From CAMLIZ01 sp036231905 (GTDB lineage Bacteria; Pseudomonadota; Gammaproteobacteria; Burkholderiales; Burkholderiaceae_C): a DNA stretch of 64,000 bases. Positions 25,616 to 34,015 of this stretch are shown one piece after another; the first letter of the stretch is position 1; the number at the start of each line of letters is the position of its first letter. The notes beneath the pieces are model-generated. The model saw only the letters and a program-made list of their open reading frames with translations. It was not told where the DNA came from and ran no database searches. The translations under genes were made by a program, and so were the position numbers. The stretch spans positions 1 through 64,000 of the forward strand of contig NZ_JAZARE010000005.1 in the NCBI RefSeq assembly GCF_036231905.1, read 5' to 3'.

Positions 25616-26254
25616 ATGAAGACCGCACTTTCCCCCCGAAAACTGCCGCGCCAGTCGCGTTCCCAGGCCACGGTGGACGCCATCCTGGACGCCACCGCTC
25701 AGGTTCTGGTCGAACGTGGGTATGCCGACACCAGCACCAACGCCGTCGCCCAGCGCGCCGGCGTGAGCGTGGGCTCGCTGTACCAGTACTTTCCCAACAA
25801 GGACGCGCTCATCGCCGCCCTTCACGATCGCCACGCCCGGCAGATGCAGGCGGTGATCGAGCGGGCGCTCGCGCGCCATGCCGACGGCAGCCTGCTCGAG
25901 GCCCTGACCGGGGTGATCGAGTCGGCGATGGAAGCCCACCGGGTGGACGCCGACCTGCACCAGGTGCTGGAGCGGCAGTTCCTCGGCCGCGCCGCGGAAC
26001 TGCATGACCACGACGAGGTGGAGGCGCAGCTGGAGGAGCAGCTGCGCCGGCTGCTGCAGCAGCACCGCGAGGAGCTGGCCGTGGCGGACCTGAAGCTGGC
26101 CACCTTCACCGTGATGCATGCGGTGCACGCGGTGGTGCACGCGGCCGTGCGCCAGCGCCCTGGCGGCGTCTCGCTGAAGGCGCTGACACGGGAAACGGTG
26201 GCGCTGGCGCACGCCTACCTCACCGCGCCGCGCCGCGAACCAGCGCCGGCCTGA
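25616..26254 (+). CDS. TetR-family transcriptional regulator
   Basis: A 212-residue repressor: an N-terminal TetR helix-turn-helix (RSQATVDAILDATAQVLVERGYADTS; RAGVSVGSLYQYFPNKDALI) and a helical ligand-binding domain. The ATG at 25616 opens the basic leader before the domain; the upstream extension is intergenic. It is divergent from the darcynin gene, its likely target, and ends two bases before the convergent hybrid kinase gene. Confidence 0.88.
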   Translation: MKTALSPRKLPRQSRSQATVDAILDATAQVLVERGYADTSTNAVAQRAGVSVGSLYQYFPNKDALIAALHDRHARQMQAVIERALARHADGSLLEALTGVIESAMEAHRVDADLHQVLERQFLGRAAELHDHDEVEAQLEEQLRRLLQQHREELAVADLKLATFTVMHAVHAVVHAAVRQRPGGVSLKALTRETVALAHAYLTAPRREPAPA

Positions 26255-26255
26255 A

Positions 26256-28235
26256 TCAGCGCGAGTCGCGGAAGGCCGACATCCCGGCCAGGCGGCGTAT
26301 CTCGTTGACCAGCTGCAGCGGCCGCAAGGGCTTGGCGCAATGGGCGTCGAAGCCGGCCGCGAGCGCCTGCGCCTGGTCCTGGTCGCGCGCAAAGGACGTG
26401 AGCGCGATCGCGGGCAGGCGGCGGGCGCCCGCGAGCTCCAGGCGCCGTACTTCGCGGATGAGGTCGTAGCCGTCCTGCCCCGGCATGCCGATGTCGCTGA
26501 TCAGCACATCGGGCTCGGCATGGTCCAGCGCGGCCAACGCGGCATCCACGTCATGCACCGCCTTGACGCTGGCACCGCGGTCGCCCAGCACCATCGCCAG
26601 CATGGCGGCGGCTTCGGCATCATCGTCCACCACCAGCAGGCTCAGGCCATCGAGCGCGCCGTCCGGCTCCCGGGCCTTGGACGGTTCGGCCTCGGGCGCC
26701 TCGGCGGCATCGGCCTTGGCCTCGGTCGGCAGCAGCACCTCGAACACCGCGCCGCGCCCCGGCCCTGCGCTGGACGCCGAGACCGAGCCGCCATGCGCTT
26801 CCACCAGGTGCTTGACGATGGACAGGCCCAGCCCCAGGCCGCCGCGGTACTTGTTGCCGGCCGCGTCGCTCTGGCTGAACCGGTCGAAGACCAACGCAAC
26901 GAACTCCGGCGCGATGCCCTGTCCCTGGTCGGCCACCGTCAAGCGCACGCCGCCGGCCTCTTCCTTCAGCGCCACCCGGATCTGCCCGCCTTCGGGAGAG
27001 AACTTGATCGCATTGCTCACCAGGTTCCAGATCACCTGCTGCAGGCGGGCGCTGTCCACCTTGATCGGGCGGTAGGCCGGGGCCAGCTCCAGCACGAGCT
27101 GGTTGTGGCGCTCATCCATCGCCGGGCGCAGCGCGTTCACCGCCGAGGCGACGACCTCCGCCGGGTCCACCAACGCCAGCGACAGCGGCATCTTGCCCAG
27201 ATTCAGGCGCGACATGTCGAGGATGTCGGAGATCATGCGCGCCTGCATCTGGCCGTTGCGCTCGATCGCGTCCAGCCCGCGCATCACCTCCTCCCCGGCA
27301 CCGCGCTTCTGCAGCACATGGGTCCAGCCCATGATGGCGTTCAGCGGCGTGCGCAGCTCATGCGACAGCACGGCGATGAGGTCGTCCTTCATGCGGTTCA
27401 TGCGTTCGGCGGCGCTGCGGGCCACGCGTTCGCGGTCCAGCAGCTGCTGGCGCTGCTGCTCCAGCAGTGTCCGGGCCGACACGTCGTTGGCCATGCCCAT
27501 GCTGAGGCCGGGTTCGATCTGGGGCGAGACGGTCCACTCCACGTGCACCGTGCGGCCCTCGCCGTTCAGCATCGGGAACTCCTCGGTGCAGGTGCCCGGG
27601 CCCACATGGCGGGCACAACGGTCCACGCGCTCGGCCCATTCCGGCGCGGCAAAGCCGCTCAGCGGCCGGCCCACGACCTGCTCTGCCGTGCGGCCCAGCA
27701 GCTTCAGCATCGCCGGGTTGGCATCGACCAGCCGGCCCTCGGGGTCGAGCAGGCACAGGCCGCTGGGCGCTTGTGCATAGATGGCACGGAACTTCGCCTC
27801 GCTGCGGCGCATCGCGTCTTCGGCGACGCGTGTGCGCACCAGCGCTTGCACCGTGGCCACCAGCACCGACGGCTCGACCGGGTGGGTGAGGTAGGCGTCC
27901 GCACCTGAATCCAGGCCACGCACCTTGTCGCTGTCGGTGACGTAGGCCGCCGTGAGGTGCAGCACCGGCAGGCGGGCCGTCTGCGGGCGCGAGCGCAGCA
28001 GGCGGCAGAGTTCGAAGCCGTCGATGTCCGGCAGGTGGATGTCCAGCACCATCGCGGAGACCCCCTCGCCGGCCGCCTCCAGGCCCTCGATGCCGGTGCC
28101 CGCCTCGCGCGTGCGAAAGCCGGCGCTGCGCAGCAGGCGCGAGGTGGCATAGCGGCTCGCGGGATCGTCGTCGACGATCAGCAGTTCGTGCTGCGACCGG
28201 TCGATCGGCCGGAAGTCAGTGTCCGTCGGATCCAT
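26256..28235 (-). CDS. Hybrid histidine kinase REC-PAS-HisKA-HATPase-REC, last gene of the stressosome operon
   Basis: A 659-residue soluble hybrid kinase. N-terminal receiver (about 17-135, D65 in VLDIHLPDIDG) in which the conserved Lys is replaced by His (LTHPVEP, H118). A PAS domain follows (about 147-260), then HisKA with VLSHELRTPLNAIMGW (H292), HATPase (NLVSNAIKF; DQGQGIAPEF; GLGLGLSIVKHL), and a C-terminal receiver with D581 and CAKPLRP. The ATG at 28235 has GAGGTG just upstream and overlaps the previous gene by 20 bases. It reads on from the RsbRST module, so it is the likely phosphorelay output of the stressosome; its own output partner is not in the window. Confidence 0.87.
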   Translation of the reverse strand: MDPTDTDFRPIDRSQHELLIVDDDPASRYATSRLLRSAGFRTREAGTGIEGLEAAGEGVSAMVLDIHLPDIDGFELCRLLRSRPQTARLPVLHLTAAYVTDSDKVRGLDSGADAYLTHPVEPSVLVATVQALVRTRVAEDAMRRSEAKFRAIYAQAPSGLCLLDPEGRLVDANPAMLKLLGRTAEQVVGRPLSGFAAPEWAERVDRCARHVGPGTCTEEFPMLNGEGRTVHVEWTVSPQIEPGLSMGMANDVSARTLLEQQRQQLLDRERVARSAAERMNRMKDDLIAVLSHELRTPLNAIMGWTHVLQKRGAGEEVMRGLDAIERNGQMQARMISDILDMSRLNLGKMPLSLALVDPAEVVASAVNALRPAMDERHNQLVLELAPAYRPIKVDSARLQQVIWNLVSNAIKFSPEGGQIRVALKEEAGGVRLTVADQGQGIAPEFVALVFDRFSQSDAAGNKYRGGLGLGLSIVKHLVEAHGGSVSASSAGPGRGAVFEVLLPTEAKADAAEAPEAEPSKAREPDGALDGLSLLVVDDDAEAAAMLAMVLGDRGASVKAVHDVDAALAALDHAEPDVLISDIGMPGQDGYDLIREVRRLELAGARRLPAIALTSFARDQDQAQALAAGFDAHCAKPLRPLQLVNEIRRLAGMSAFRDSR

Positions 28236-29115
28236 GTGTTTCACCTCGTGCTGCGGGCGCCGTGCTCAGCTCATGAACCGGCAGCGTGACCGAAAACGTG
28301 GAACCCTTGCCCAGCTCGCTCTGCAGCCCCACCGTGCCGCCCAGGAGCGCGGCCAGCCGCTTGCTCAGCGACAGGCCCAGGCCCGTGCCGCGCAGACGTT
28401 TCTGGATGGGAGAGTCCAGCTGGGCGAAGTCCTGGAAGATCGCGTGGTGGAACTCCGGCGCAATGCCGATGCCGGTGTCCGACACCGCGAAGGTCATGGT
28501 GCCGTTGCCGTTGTCCCTGGCGGACACCCGCACCTCGCCCTTGGCGGTGAACTTCAGCGCGTTGGAGATGAAGTTGCGCAGGATCTGCGATAGCTTCTTG
28601 TCGTCGGTGTACAGCGGCAGCTCGCCCTGCGGCTCCTCGAACAGCAACACCACGTCCGGGTTGTTCAGCACCGGCCGGAACATGCCGCGCAGCGCGGAGA
28701 ACAAGTCCACCAGCTCGAACCAGGCGGGGGAGATCTCCACGCGCCCTGCCTCCACCTTGGCCAGGTCGAGCAGGTCGTCCACCATCTCCGCAAATTCGGC
28801 GGTGGTGGACTGGATGAACTTCACCTGCTTTTCCTGCTCCTCGCTCAAGGGCCCGTCCACACGGTCCAGCAGCAGGCGCGCCAGGCTACGGATGGCCGCG
28901 ATCGGCGTGCGGAACTCATGGCTCATGTAGGCCAGGAACCGGCTCTTGAGCTCGGTGGCGTGCTGCAGCTGCTGGGCCTGGGTGTCCAGCTCCGCATACA
29001 GCGCCAGCACGCCGCGGTTGGTTTCCTCCAGCTCCTGCTGCAGCGCGGTGAGCTCTGCGGCCTTGCGCGCCAGCTCGGCCTGCAGTTCCTCGACGGACAC
29101 GGACGGCATGCTCAT
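28216..29115 (-). CDS. Soluble histidine kinase of the stressosome operon
   Basis: A 299-residue kinase with an N-terminal coiled coil (about 5-60, EELQAELARKAAELTALQQ), then HisKA with YMSHEFRTPIAAIRSLA and HATPase (NFISNALKFT; DTGIGIAPEF; GTGLGLSLSKRLAALLGG). There are no membrane segments. The ATG overlaps the stop of the upstream phosphatase gene (ATGA at 29112-29115), which fixes the start. Its activity may be set by the RsbT-type protein, in the way RsbT switches RsbU in Bacillus; this is inference from operon order. Confidence 0.87.
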   Translation of the reverse strand: MSMPSVSVEELQAELARKAAELTALQQELEETNRGVLALYAELDTQAQQLQHATELKSRFLAYMSHEFRTPIAAIRSLARLLLDRVDGPLSEEQEKQVKFIQSTTAEFAEMVDDLLDLAKVEAGRVEISPAWFELVDLFSALRGMFRPVLNNPDVVLLFEEPQGELPLYTDDKKLSQILRNFISNALKFTAKGEVRVSARDNGNGTMTFAVSDTGIGIAPEFHHAIFQDFAQLDSPIQKRLRGTGLGLSLSKRLAALLGGTVGLQSELGKGSTFSVTLPVHELSTAPAARGETHGSDGH

Positions 29116-30122
29116 CGCCTGCGCACCACGACCACCGTGGCGTCGTCGCGCCCCCGCACATGGTGGCGCACCAGCCAGCCCGCGATGGCCAGCGGGTGGC
29201 ATTGCAGCAGGCCTGGCGCGCTGCTCACGTCCCAGCGCGTCACCAGGCCGTCGCTGTGCAGCACCAGCGCCGCCGCAGCGGGCCAGGCGTAGTGCATGTC
29301 CTGCAGGCGCCGGATCTGCAAGCCCACGGTGCCGTGCTGCGACATGAGGGAGCGATCACCCACGCCGGAGATGATGCGCCCCGCAATGTTGCCGGCGCCG
29401 CTGAAGACCAGCGTGCCGGCACTCGCGTCCAGGCGGGCCATCGCCATGGCCGCACCGCGGGTGCTGCGCATGGCGCCGTGGGCCAGCGTGAGGGTGTCGG
29501 ACGGCGACCGGCCGTTGGCACCGCGGAACACGGCCAGCGCGGCATCGGACGCCTCCGCCGCCTGCGGGCCGTGGCCCAGCCCGTCGACCACCACCACGCC
29601 CGCGCGGTCGCCGTCGGTGGCCAGGGCCCAGCCGTCGCCGCTCACCGTTTCACCCGGCGCGGGCAGGCACACCGCGCCCACTTCGAACGCCGGCGGCGCG
29701 CCGCCGGGCGCGCCGGCGGGCGTGCGCCGCATCACACGGGCCACGATGACACTGCCCTGCCCCGGCTGGGAAAAGACCGAGAACTCGTCGGCCAGCCGCT
29801 GCACCGCGCCCAGGCCGGTGCCCGGCGTGCCGCCGGTGGTGTAGCCGTCGCGCAGGCACTGGCCCACGTCCGCCATGCCCGGGCCCTCATCCAGGGACAG
29901 CACGTCGACACCCTGCTGCCCGCCCAGCGAGTGGCAACCGAGCAGGATGCGGCCCTGACTGGCATGGCGGGCAAGGTTGGTACCGAGCTCCGTGACCACC
30001 AGCGCAAGCCGTCCCGCGTCGACCTCGTTCAGCGCCACCTCTGCGGCCAGGCGGGCCGCGGCACGGCGGGCCTCGCCCACCTGGCTGGGCTCGCGAACCG
30101 GAATGTCCAGGTGCGGTTGCAC
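29112..30122 (-). CDS. RsbT/RsbW-like ATPase fused to PP2C/SpoIIE-type phosphatase (RsbX-like)
   Basis: A 336-residue two-domain protein. The N-terminal part (about 1-135) is an anti-sigma-type HATPase with VTELGTNLARHA, DEGPGMADV and GTPGTGLGAVQRLADEF. The C-terminal part (about 145-336) is a PP2C/SpoIIE phosphatase with SGDGWA, VVDGLGHGPQAAEASDAAL, FSGAGNIAGRI and GRDDATVVVVRR. In stressosome modules such phosphatases (RsbX) remove phosphate from RsbR/RsbS and reset the complex. The start is GTG at 30122, 10 bases after the RsbT stop; the ribosome site is weak. Confidence 0.85.
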   Translation of the reverse strand: MQPHLDIPVREPSQVGEARRAAARLAAEVALNEVDAGRLALVVTELGTNLARHASQGRILLGCHSLGGQQGVDVLSLDEGPGMADVGQCLRDGYTTGGTPGTGLGAVQRLADEFSVFSQPGQGSVIVARVMRRTPAGAPGGAPPAFEVGAVCLPAPGETVSGDGWALATDGDRAGVVVVDGLGHGPQAAEASDAALAVFRGANGRSPSDTLTLAHGAMRSTRGAAMAMARLDASAGTLVFSGAGNIAGRIISGVGDRSLMSQHGTVGLQIRRLQDMHYAWPAAAALVLHSDGLVTRWDVSSAPGLLQCHPLAIAGWLVRHHVRGRDDATVVVVRRR

Positions 30123-30132
30123 GTCGATGCCG

Positions 30133-30513
30133 TCACTTCCAGCGGGTGATGGTGACGCAGGTGCCCTCGCCCACCACCGAGCGGATGTCGAAGTCGTTCA
30201 CCAGGCGCTTGCTGCCCGACAGGCCCATGCCCATGCCGGATCCGGAGGTCCAGCCGTCCGTCAGCGCCAGCTCCAGGTCGGGGATGCCCGGCCCGCGGTC
30301 CTCGAAGGCCAGGCGCAGGCCGGTGCGCAGCCCCTGGGTGACGATGTCCCAGTGCATCGCCCCGCCGCCGCCATACACCACCGTGTTGCGCGAGAGCTCG
30401 CTGGCCGCGGTGACCATCTTGGTCTGGTCCACCAGGGAGAGCTTGATCTGCTGGCAGAGCTTTCTGACCAGCTGCCGGCACATCACGATGTCCGGCTCGC
30501 CGATGAGCAGCAT
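30133..30513 (-). CDS. rsbT: RsbT-like switch kinase
   Basis: A 126-residue serine kinase/anti-sigma-type ATPase of the RsbT group. Visible boxes are KMVTAASELSRNTVVYGGGG, FEDRGPGIPDLELALTDG and SGMGMGLSGSKRLVNDFDI. RsbT phosphorylates RsbS and RsbR under stress, leaves the stressosome and activates a partner. The ATG at 30513 has AAGGG five bases upstream and lies seven bases beyond the RsbS stop; an in-frame TTG at 30537 would overlap rsbS. Confidence 0.9.
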   Translation of the reverse strand: MLLIGEPDIVMCRQLVRKLCQQIKLSLVDQTKMVTAASELSRNTVVYGGGGAMHWDIVTQGLRTGLRLAFEDRGPGIPDLELALTDGWTSGSGMGMGLSGSKRLVNDFDIRSVVGEGTCVTITRWK

Positions 30514-30520
30514 CGAGCCC

Positions 30521-30901
30521 TTAGGCGCCTCCGTCAAAACCCTGCTCCTCGGCGGCCGCGCGCAACAGCTGCATGCCTCTTTCGACGTTCAGTGCCGTGC
30601 GCACGCCTTCGAGCGAGAGGCCCAGTTCGACGAGGGTGATCGCCACCGCCGGCTGCATGCCGACCACCACGGTGGTTGCGTCCAGCACCCGCGAGATGCC
30701 CGAAATGCTCGCCAGCATGCGCCCGATGAAGGAGTCCACGATCTCCAGCGCCGAGATGTCGATCAGCACGCCGTGGGCGCCGGTGGCCTCGATGCGCGAG
30801 GCCAGGTCGTCCTGCAGTGCCAGCGCGGTCTGGTCCTGCAGGTCCACCTGGATGGTGACCAGCAGGCACTTGCCCATCTGGAGGATTGGAATGCGTTGCA
30901 T
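30521..30901 (-). CDS. rsbS: RsbS-like STAS scaffold protein
   Basis: A 126-residue single STAS-domain protein. IPILQMGKCLLVTIQVDLQD is the typical RsbS start, and LEIVDSFIGRML contains S57, the counterpart of the RsbS phosphorylation site Ser59 of Bacillus subtilis. With RsbR it should build the stressosome core and hold RsbT inactive. It starts eight bases after the RsbR stop codon and is followed closely by rsbT. Confidence 0.92.
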   Translation of the reverse strand: MQRIPILQMGKCLLVTIQVDLQDQTALALQDDLASRIEATGAHGVLIDISALEIVDSFIGRMLASISGISRVLDATTVVVGMQPAVAITLVELGLSLEGVRTALNVERGMQLLRAAAEEQGFDGGA

Positions 30902-30909
30902 GGACGGGC

Positions 30910-31770
30910 TCAGCCCTTGGTCTTCGTGACGGTGTAGCCCACCCGCTTCATCGCCAGTGCCAGCGCGTCCGCCAGGGACGCCTTGGTCGAGATGCCCTGC
31001 AGGTCGATGCCCAGGTGCACGATGGTCTGCGCGATCTGCGGCCGCACGCCGCTGATGATGCAGTCGGCTCCCATGAGGCGGATGGCCGTCACGGTCTTCA
31101 GCAGGTGCTGTGCCACCAGGGTGTCCACCGTGGGCACGCCGGTGATGTCGATGATGGCGAGCTCGGAGCCGGTGTCCACGATGCGCTGCAGCAGCGACTC
31201 CATCACCAGCTGGGTGCGGCTGCTGTCCAGGGTGCCGATCATCGGCACCGCCAGCACGCCGTCCCACAGCTTGACCACGGGGGTGGACAGCTCCAGCAGC
31301 TCCTCCTGCTGGCGCCTGATCACCTCCTCGCGCGAGCGCTGGTAGGTGTCCATGGTGAACTGCGCCATCCGGTCGACCAGGGTCGACACTCGCCACACCG
31401 CAGCAAGCACATGCTGGGGCTCGGTGTGCGGGCTTTGTTGCAGGCCCGAAAACAGCGGCTTCTTCAGCGCCAGCACGAAGTGGCTGGTCTCGCCGGCCAG
31501 CGAGCCGCGGGCCGCACGTGCGCGCGACAGCGTCTCCAGCGTGTTGCGCACCGGTTCCCAACCAATGTCGTCGAACCGCTTCGCGTCGGCGCCGGCGCGC
31601 AGGCCGGCCACAAACGCATCCAGCAGGGCGGCCGCATCGGCCGCGGCTGAAGCACCCACCGCCGCGCCCGCGGAGGGGCTGGATGCCGCCACTTCCGCCA
31701 GCCACTCACGCAGCACCTCGTCGCGGTGGAGCACCAGCAGCTGTTCGATGGGGTCGTTGTCTTGTTTCAT
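30910..31770 (-). CDS. rsbR: RsbR-like stressosome sensor
   Basis: A 286-residue protein: a variable, mainly helical N-terminal sensor domain (to about 150), a linker (REEVIRRQQEELLELSTPVVKLWDG) and a C-terminal STAS domain. The two threonines phosphorylated in B. subtilis RsbR are conserved as T180 (VPMIGTLD) and T217 (DITGVPTVDTLV). It is the first gene of a minus-strand operon rsbR-rsbS-rsbT-phosphatase-kinase-hybrid kinase. The ATG at 31770 is preferred to an upstream GTG at 31797. The N-terminal domain has no evident haem or PAS signature, so the signal is unknown. Confidence 0.9.
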   Translation of the reverse strand: MKQDNDPIEQLLVLHRDEVLREWLAEVAASSPSAGAAVGASAAADAAALLDAFVAGLRAGADAKRFDDIGWEPVRNTLETLSRARAARGSLAGETSHFVLALKKPLFSGLQQSPHTEPQHVLAAVWRVSTLVDRMAQFTMDTYQRSREEVIRRQQEELLELSTPVVKLWDGVLAVPMIGTLDSSRTQLVMESLLQRIVDTGSELAIIDITGVPTVDTLVAQHLLKTVTAIRLMGADCIISGVRPQIAQTIVHLGIDLQGISTKASLADALALAMKRVGYTVTKTKG

Positions 31771-31904
31771 GGGCTGGACCTGACTTGAAGGGTTCACCGC
31801 GTAGACCGCTTCGAAAAGACCCCGGCCCGTCTTGGAGAGCGGGATAGTAACCCCCGCCTTTGGACCAGCGACTCCGGGATGACACCCGGCTCACCCCCCA
31901 CGTT

Positions 31905-31933
31905 GAGAAGACGCAATCGCGCCAGAGAAGACG
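31905..31933. promoter_or_regulatory. Direct repeats in the divergent rsbR / DUF2382 promoter region
   Basis: GAGAAGACG occurs at 31905-31913 and again at 31925-31933, a period of 20 bases or about two helical turns; a shorter GAGAAG follows just before the ATG at 32025. The 254-base region separates the stressosome operon from the DUF2382 genes, so a regulator bound here could act on both. No clear sigma-70 hexamers stand out. Confidence 0.35.
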
Positions 31934-32024
31934 TAAAGCAGACAGCTTTTTCGCCGCCGCGCCGCGCAAACACCCGGGCCCCCTGCTTGCCTTGCTAGCT
32001 GTGTCGTCAACGCAGAGAAGCGCC

Positions 32025-32489
32025 ATGGAACTCCCCGCTGGCCGGACCGGGGTACAGACCATCCCGGTGATCGAAGAAGAGCTGCAGGTCACCCGTGAGC
32101 GGGTGGACACCGGCGCGGTGCGGGTGCGCATCGAAAGCCACGATGCAGTCGAGCCCTTGCGCACCGAGACCTGGACCGAGTCGGTCGAGGTCGAACGGGT
32201 CGCCATCGGGCGCACGGTGGACGCGCGCCTCGCGCCCTGGCAGGAGGGCGACGTGATGGTGGTGCCGGTCTACGAGGAGCGCTGGGTGGTCCAGCGGGTG
32301 CTGGTGCTGGCCGAACAGGTGCGCATCCGCAAGCGCGGCGAGCGCTCGGTCGAAGAACAGCAAATCCACCTGCGCAAGGAGCGCGCCGTGGTGGAGCGCC
32401 GCACCGGCGATGGCGCCTGGGCTGCAGACGACGACAGCATGCAGCGGCAAGCCGCCGCTGCCCCTTTCCCCCGACCCAAGGAGTCGTGA
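32025..32489 (+). CDS. DUF2382 domain protein (short)
   Basis: A 154-residue protein consisting almost wholly of a DUF2382 domain: IPVIEEELQVTRERVDTGAVRVR and LRKERAVVERR are the characteristic charged beta-repeat ends. DUF2382 proteins are associated with stress and desiccation responses in many bacteria but have no proven biochemical role. The ATG at 32025 was chosen because the domain starts right after it and the upstream stretch is promoter. It forms a two-gene unit with the larger DUF2382 protein starting two bases after its stop codon. Confidence 0.82.
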   Translation: MELPAGRTGVQTIPVIEEELQVTRERVDTGAVRVRIESHDAVEPLRTETWTESVEVERVAIGRTVDARLAPWQEGDVMVVPVYEERWVVQRVLVLAEQVRIRKRGERSVEEQQIHLRKERAVVERRTGDGAWAADDDSMQRQAAAAPFPRPKES

Positions 32490-32490
32490 C

Positions 32491-33597
32491 ATGAAGCAGA
32501 CAGTGGTAGGCGTTTTCGACCGGTATGCGGCGGCCCAGCATGCGGCCCATCTTCTGGAAGACCGGGGCATAGACCCCGATTGCATCCACGTGACCGGTGC
32601 GGACGACGACGATGACATCGCCAGCACCCGCGCCTCGAGCGCCGAGCGCCAGGGTGAAGGCACCGGCGTGCTCAGCAGCGTGAAGCACTTCTTCGCCGAG
32701 CTGTTCGGCGACGACGACAACGAGGCGGTCAGCACCTATTCGGAAGCCGTGCGCCGCGGTGGCGCGGTGGTCAAGGTGGACGTGGAGGAAGAACCCAAGC
32801 TCGAGGTGGCACGCGAGACGCTGGAAGGCGCTGGCGCGGTCAACATCGACGAGCGCGCCGCCGAGTGGCGCCAGTCGGGCTGGTCCGCCCTGGCCGACAG
32901 CGACAGCCGCAGCACCGAGAGCATGCAAAGCCTCTCGCGCCCCACCGGCACGACGCAGATGCGCGACGAAGGCGAGCAGGTCATTCCGGTATTGAAGGAA
33001 GAGCTGCAGGTCGGCAAGCGCACGGTGCAGGCCGGCGGGGTGCGGGTGTTTGCCCGCACGGTGGAAGAGCCGGTGCAGGAATCGCTGGAACTGCGTGAGG
33101 AGCGCGCCCACGTCGAGCGCCGTCCGGCGGACCGGCCTGCGAGCGCCGCCGACCTGGACGCGCTGCAGGACCGCAGCATCGAGGTGCGCGAATCCGTGGA
33201 GCGCCCGGTGGTGCAGAAGACCGCCCGCGTGGTGGAGGAAGTGGTCGTCGGCAAGGACGTGCGGCAGACCACGGCGTCCATCGACGAGACGGTGCGCCGT
33301 ACCGAGGTGGAAGTGCAGCCGCTGGGGGGCGACGAGCTGCGTTCGGCGGGCGCCATGCAGGGCGAGGACTACCGCAGCGACTTCGAATCCCGCTACGCGG
33401 GCCAGGGCGCCTACGAGCAGTTCGAGCCGGCCTACCGATACGGCGCCACCCTGCGCAGCGACCAGCGTTATGCCGGCCGGTCCTGGGACGAGGTCGAGCG
33501 GCACGCCGAGCGCGACTGGGCCACGGCCCACCCGGACAGCCCCTGGGAGCGTATCAAGGGCGCCGTGCGGCACGCCTGGGAACGCGTGAAGGACTGA
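32491..33597 (+). CDS. DUF2382 protein with N-terminal YflT-like stress domain
   Basis: A 368-residue acidic protein. Residues 1-100 resemble the general-stress YflT-like region (VVGVFDRYAAAQHAAHLLEDRGI; VSTYSEAVRRGGAVVKVDV). About 160-285 is a DUF2382 domain (IPVLKEELQVGKRTVQAGGVRVF; LREERAHVERRPADRP; VVEEVVVGKDV). The C-terminal part is rich in Tyr/Arg/Asp (RSDFESRYAGQGAYEQFEPAYRYG). The start has AAGGAG at a good distance. Its place opposite the stressosome operon suggests a general-stress gene. Confidence 0.85.
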   Translation: MKQTVVGVFDRYAAAQHAAHLLEDRGIDPDCIHVTGADDDDDIASTRASSAERQGEGTGVLSSVKHFFAELFGDDDNEAVSTYSEAVRRGGAVVKVDVEEEPKLEVARETLEGAGAVNIDERAAEWRQSGWSALADSDSRSTESMQSLSRPTGTTQMRDEGEQVIPVLKEELQVGKRTVQAGGVRVFARTVEEPVQESLELREERAHVERRPADRPASAADLDALQDRSIEVRESVERPVVQKTARVVEEVVVGKDVRQTTASIDETVRRTEVEVQPLGGDELRSAGAMQGEDYRSDFESRYAGQGAYEQFEPAYRYGATLRSDQRYAGRSWDEVERHAERDWATAHPDSPWERIKGAVRHAWERVKD

Positions 33598-33609
33598 ACG
33601 CCAGCCCGA

Positions 33610-33637
33610 AGGCGGTCTCCCTCCCGGGAGGCCGCCT
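33610..33637 (+). terminator. Hairpin after the DUF2382 genes
   Basis: AGGCGG at 33610-33615 pairs with CCGCCT at 33632-33637 around an inner CCTCCCGGGAGG palindrome, 12 bases after the stop codon. There is no T-run, so it could slow or protect the transcript end rather than act as a classical terminator. Confidence 0.4.
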
Positions 33638-33665
33638 ATCCGGGCGTCCCTCGCAGGCAACTCAC

Positions 33666-33926
33666 ATGGCCGCAGACAAGAACAACGACCCTGAAGCCGA
33701 CGACGAGCGCCACGACGCGCCGGCGCAAAGCCTGGCCTGGCGCTGCAGCGACTGCGGCTTCTTCCGGGTCAAGCGCGACGACGAAGACACCCCGCCCCTG
33801 TGCCTGGCCTGTGCCGGCAGCGACATCGAGGAAGTGCGGCCGCTCACCGGCCATGGCCGACCCGCGGCACTCACCGCGGCCGGCCGCGTGGTGCTGGGCG
33901 AACGCCGGCGCTTTCCACGCTTCTGA
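33666..33926 (+). CDS. Small zinc-ribbon protein
   Basis: An 86-residue protein with two Cys pairs, CSDCG at about 27-31 and CLACAG at about 46-51, the spacing of a zinc ribbon. The N-terminus is very acidic and the C-terminus basic (GERRRFPRF). No family name is recognised. It follows the DUF2382 genes on the same strand. The function is unknown; nucleic-acid or protein binding would be usual for such a fold. Confidence 0.65.
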   Translation: MAADKNNDPEADDERHDAPAQSLAWRCSDCGFFRVKRDDEDTPPLCLACAGSDIEEVRPLTGHGRPAALTAAGRVVLGERRRFPRF

Positions 33927-34015
33927 GCCTCAGCAGTCGGTGGTTCGCGTGGCCGCGGCACAACGGCCACGGGGCGGAAAGCGGCCTATTGCGCGGTGTC
34001 ATGGGGGCCAATCTG

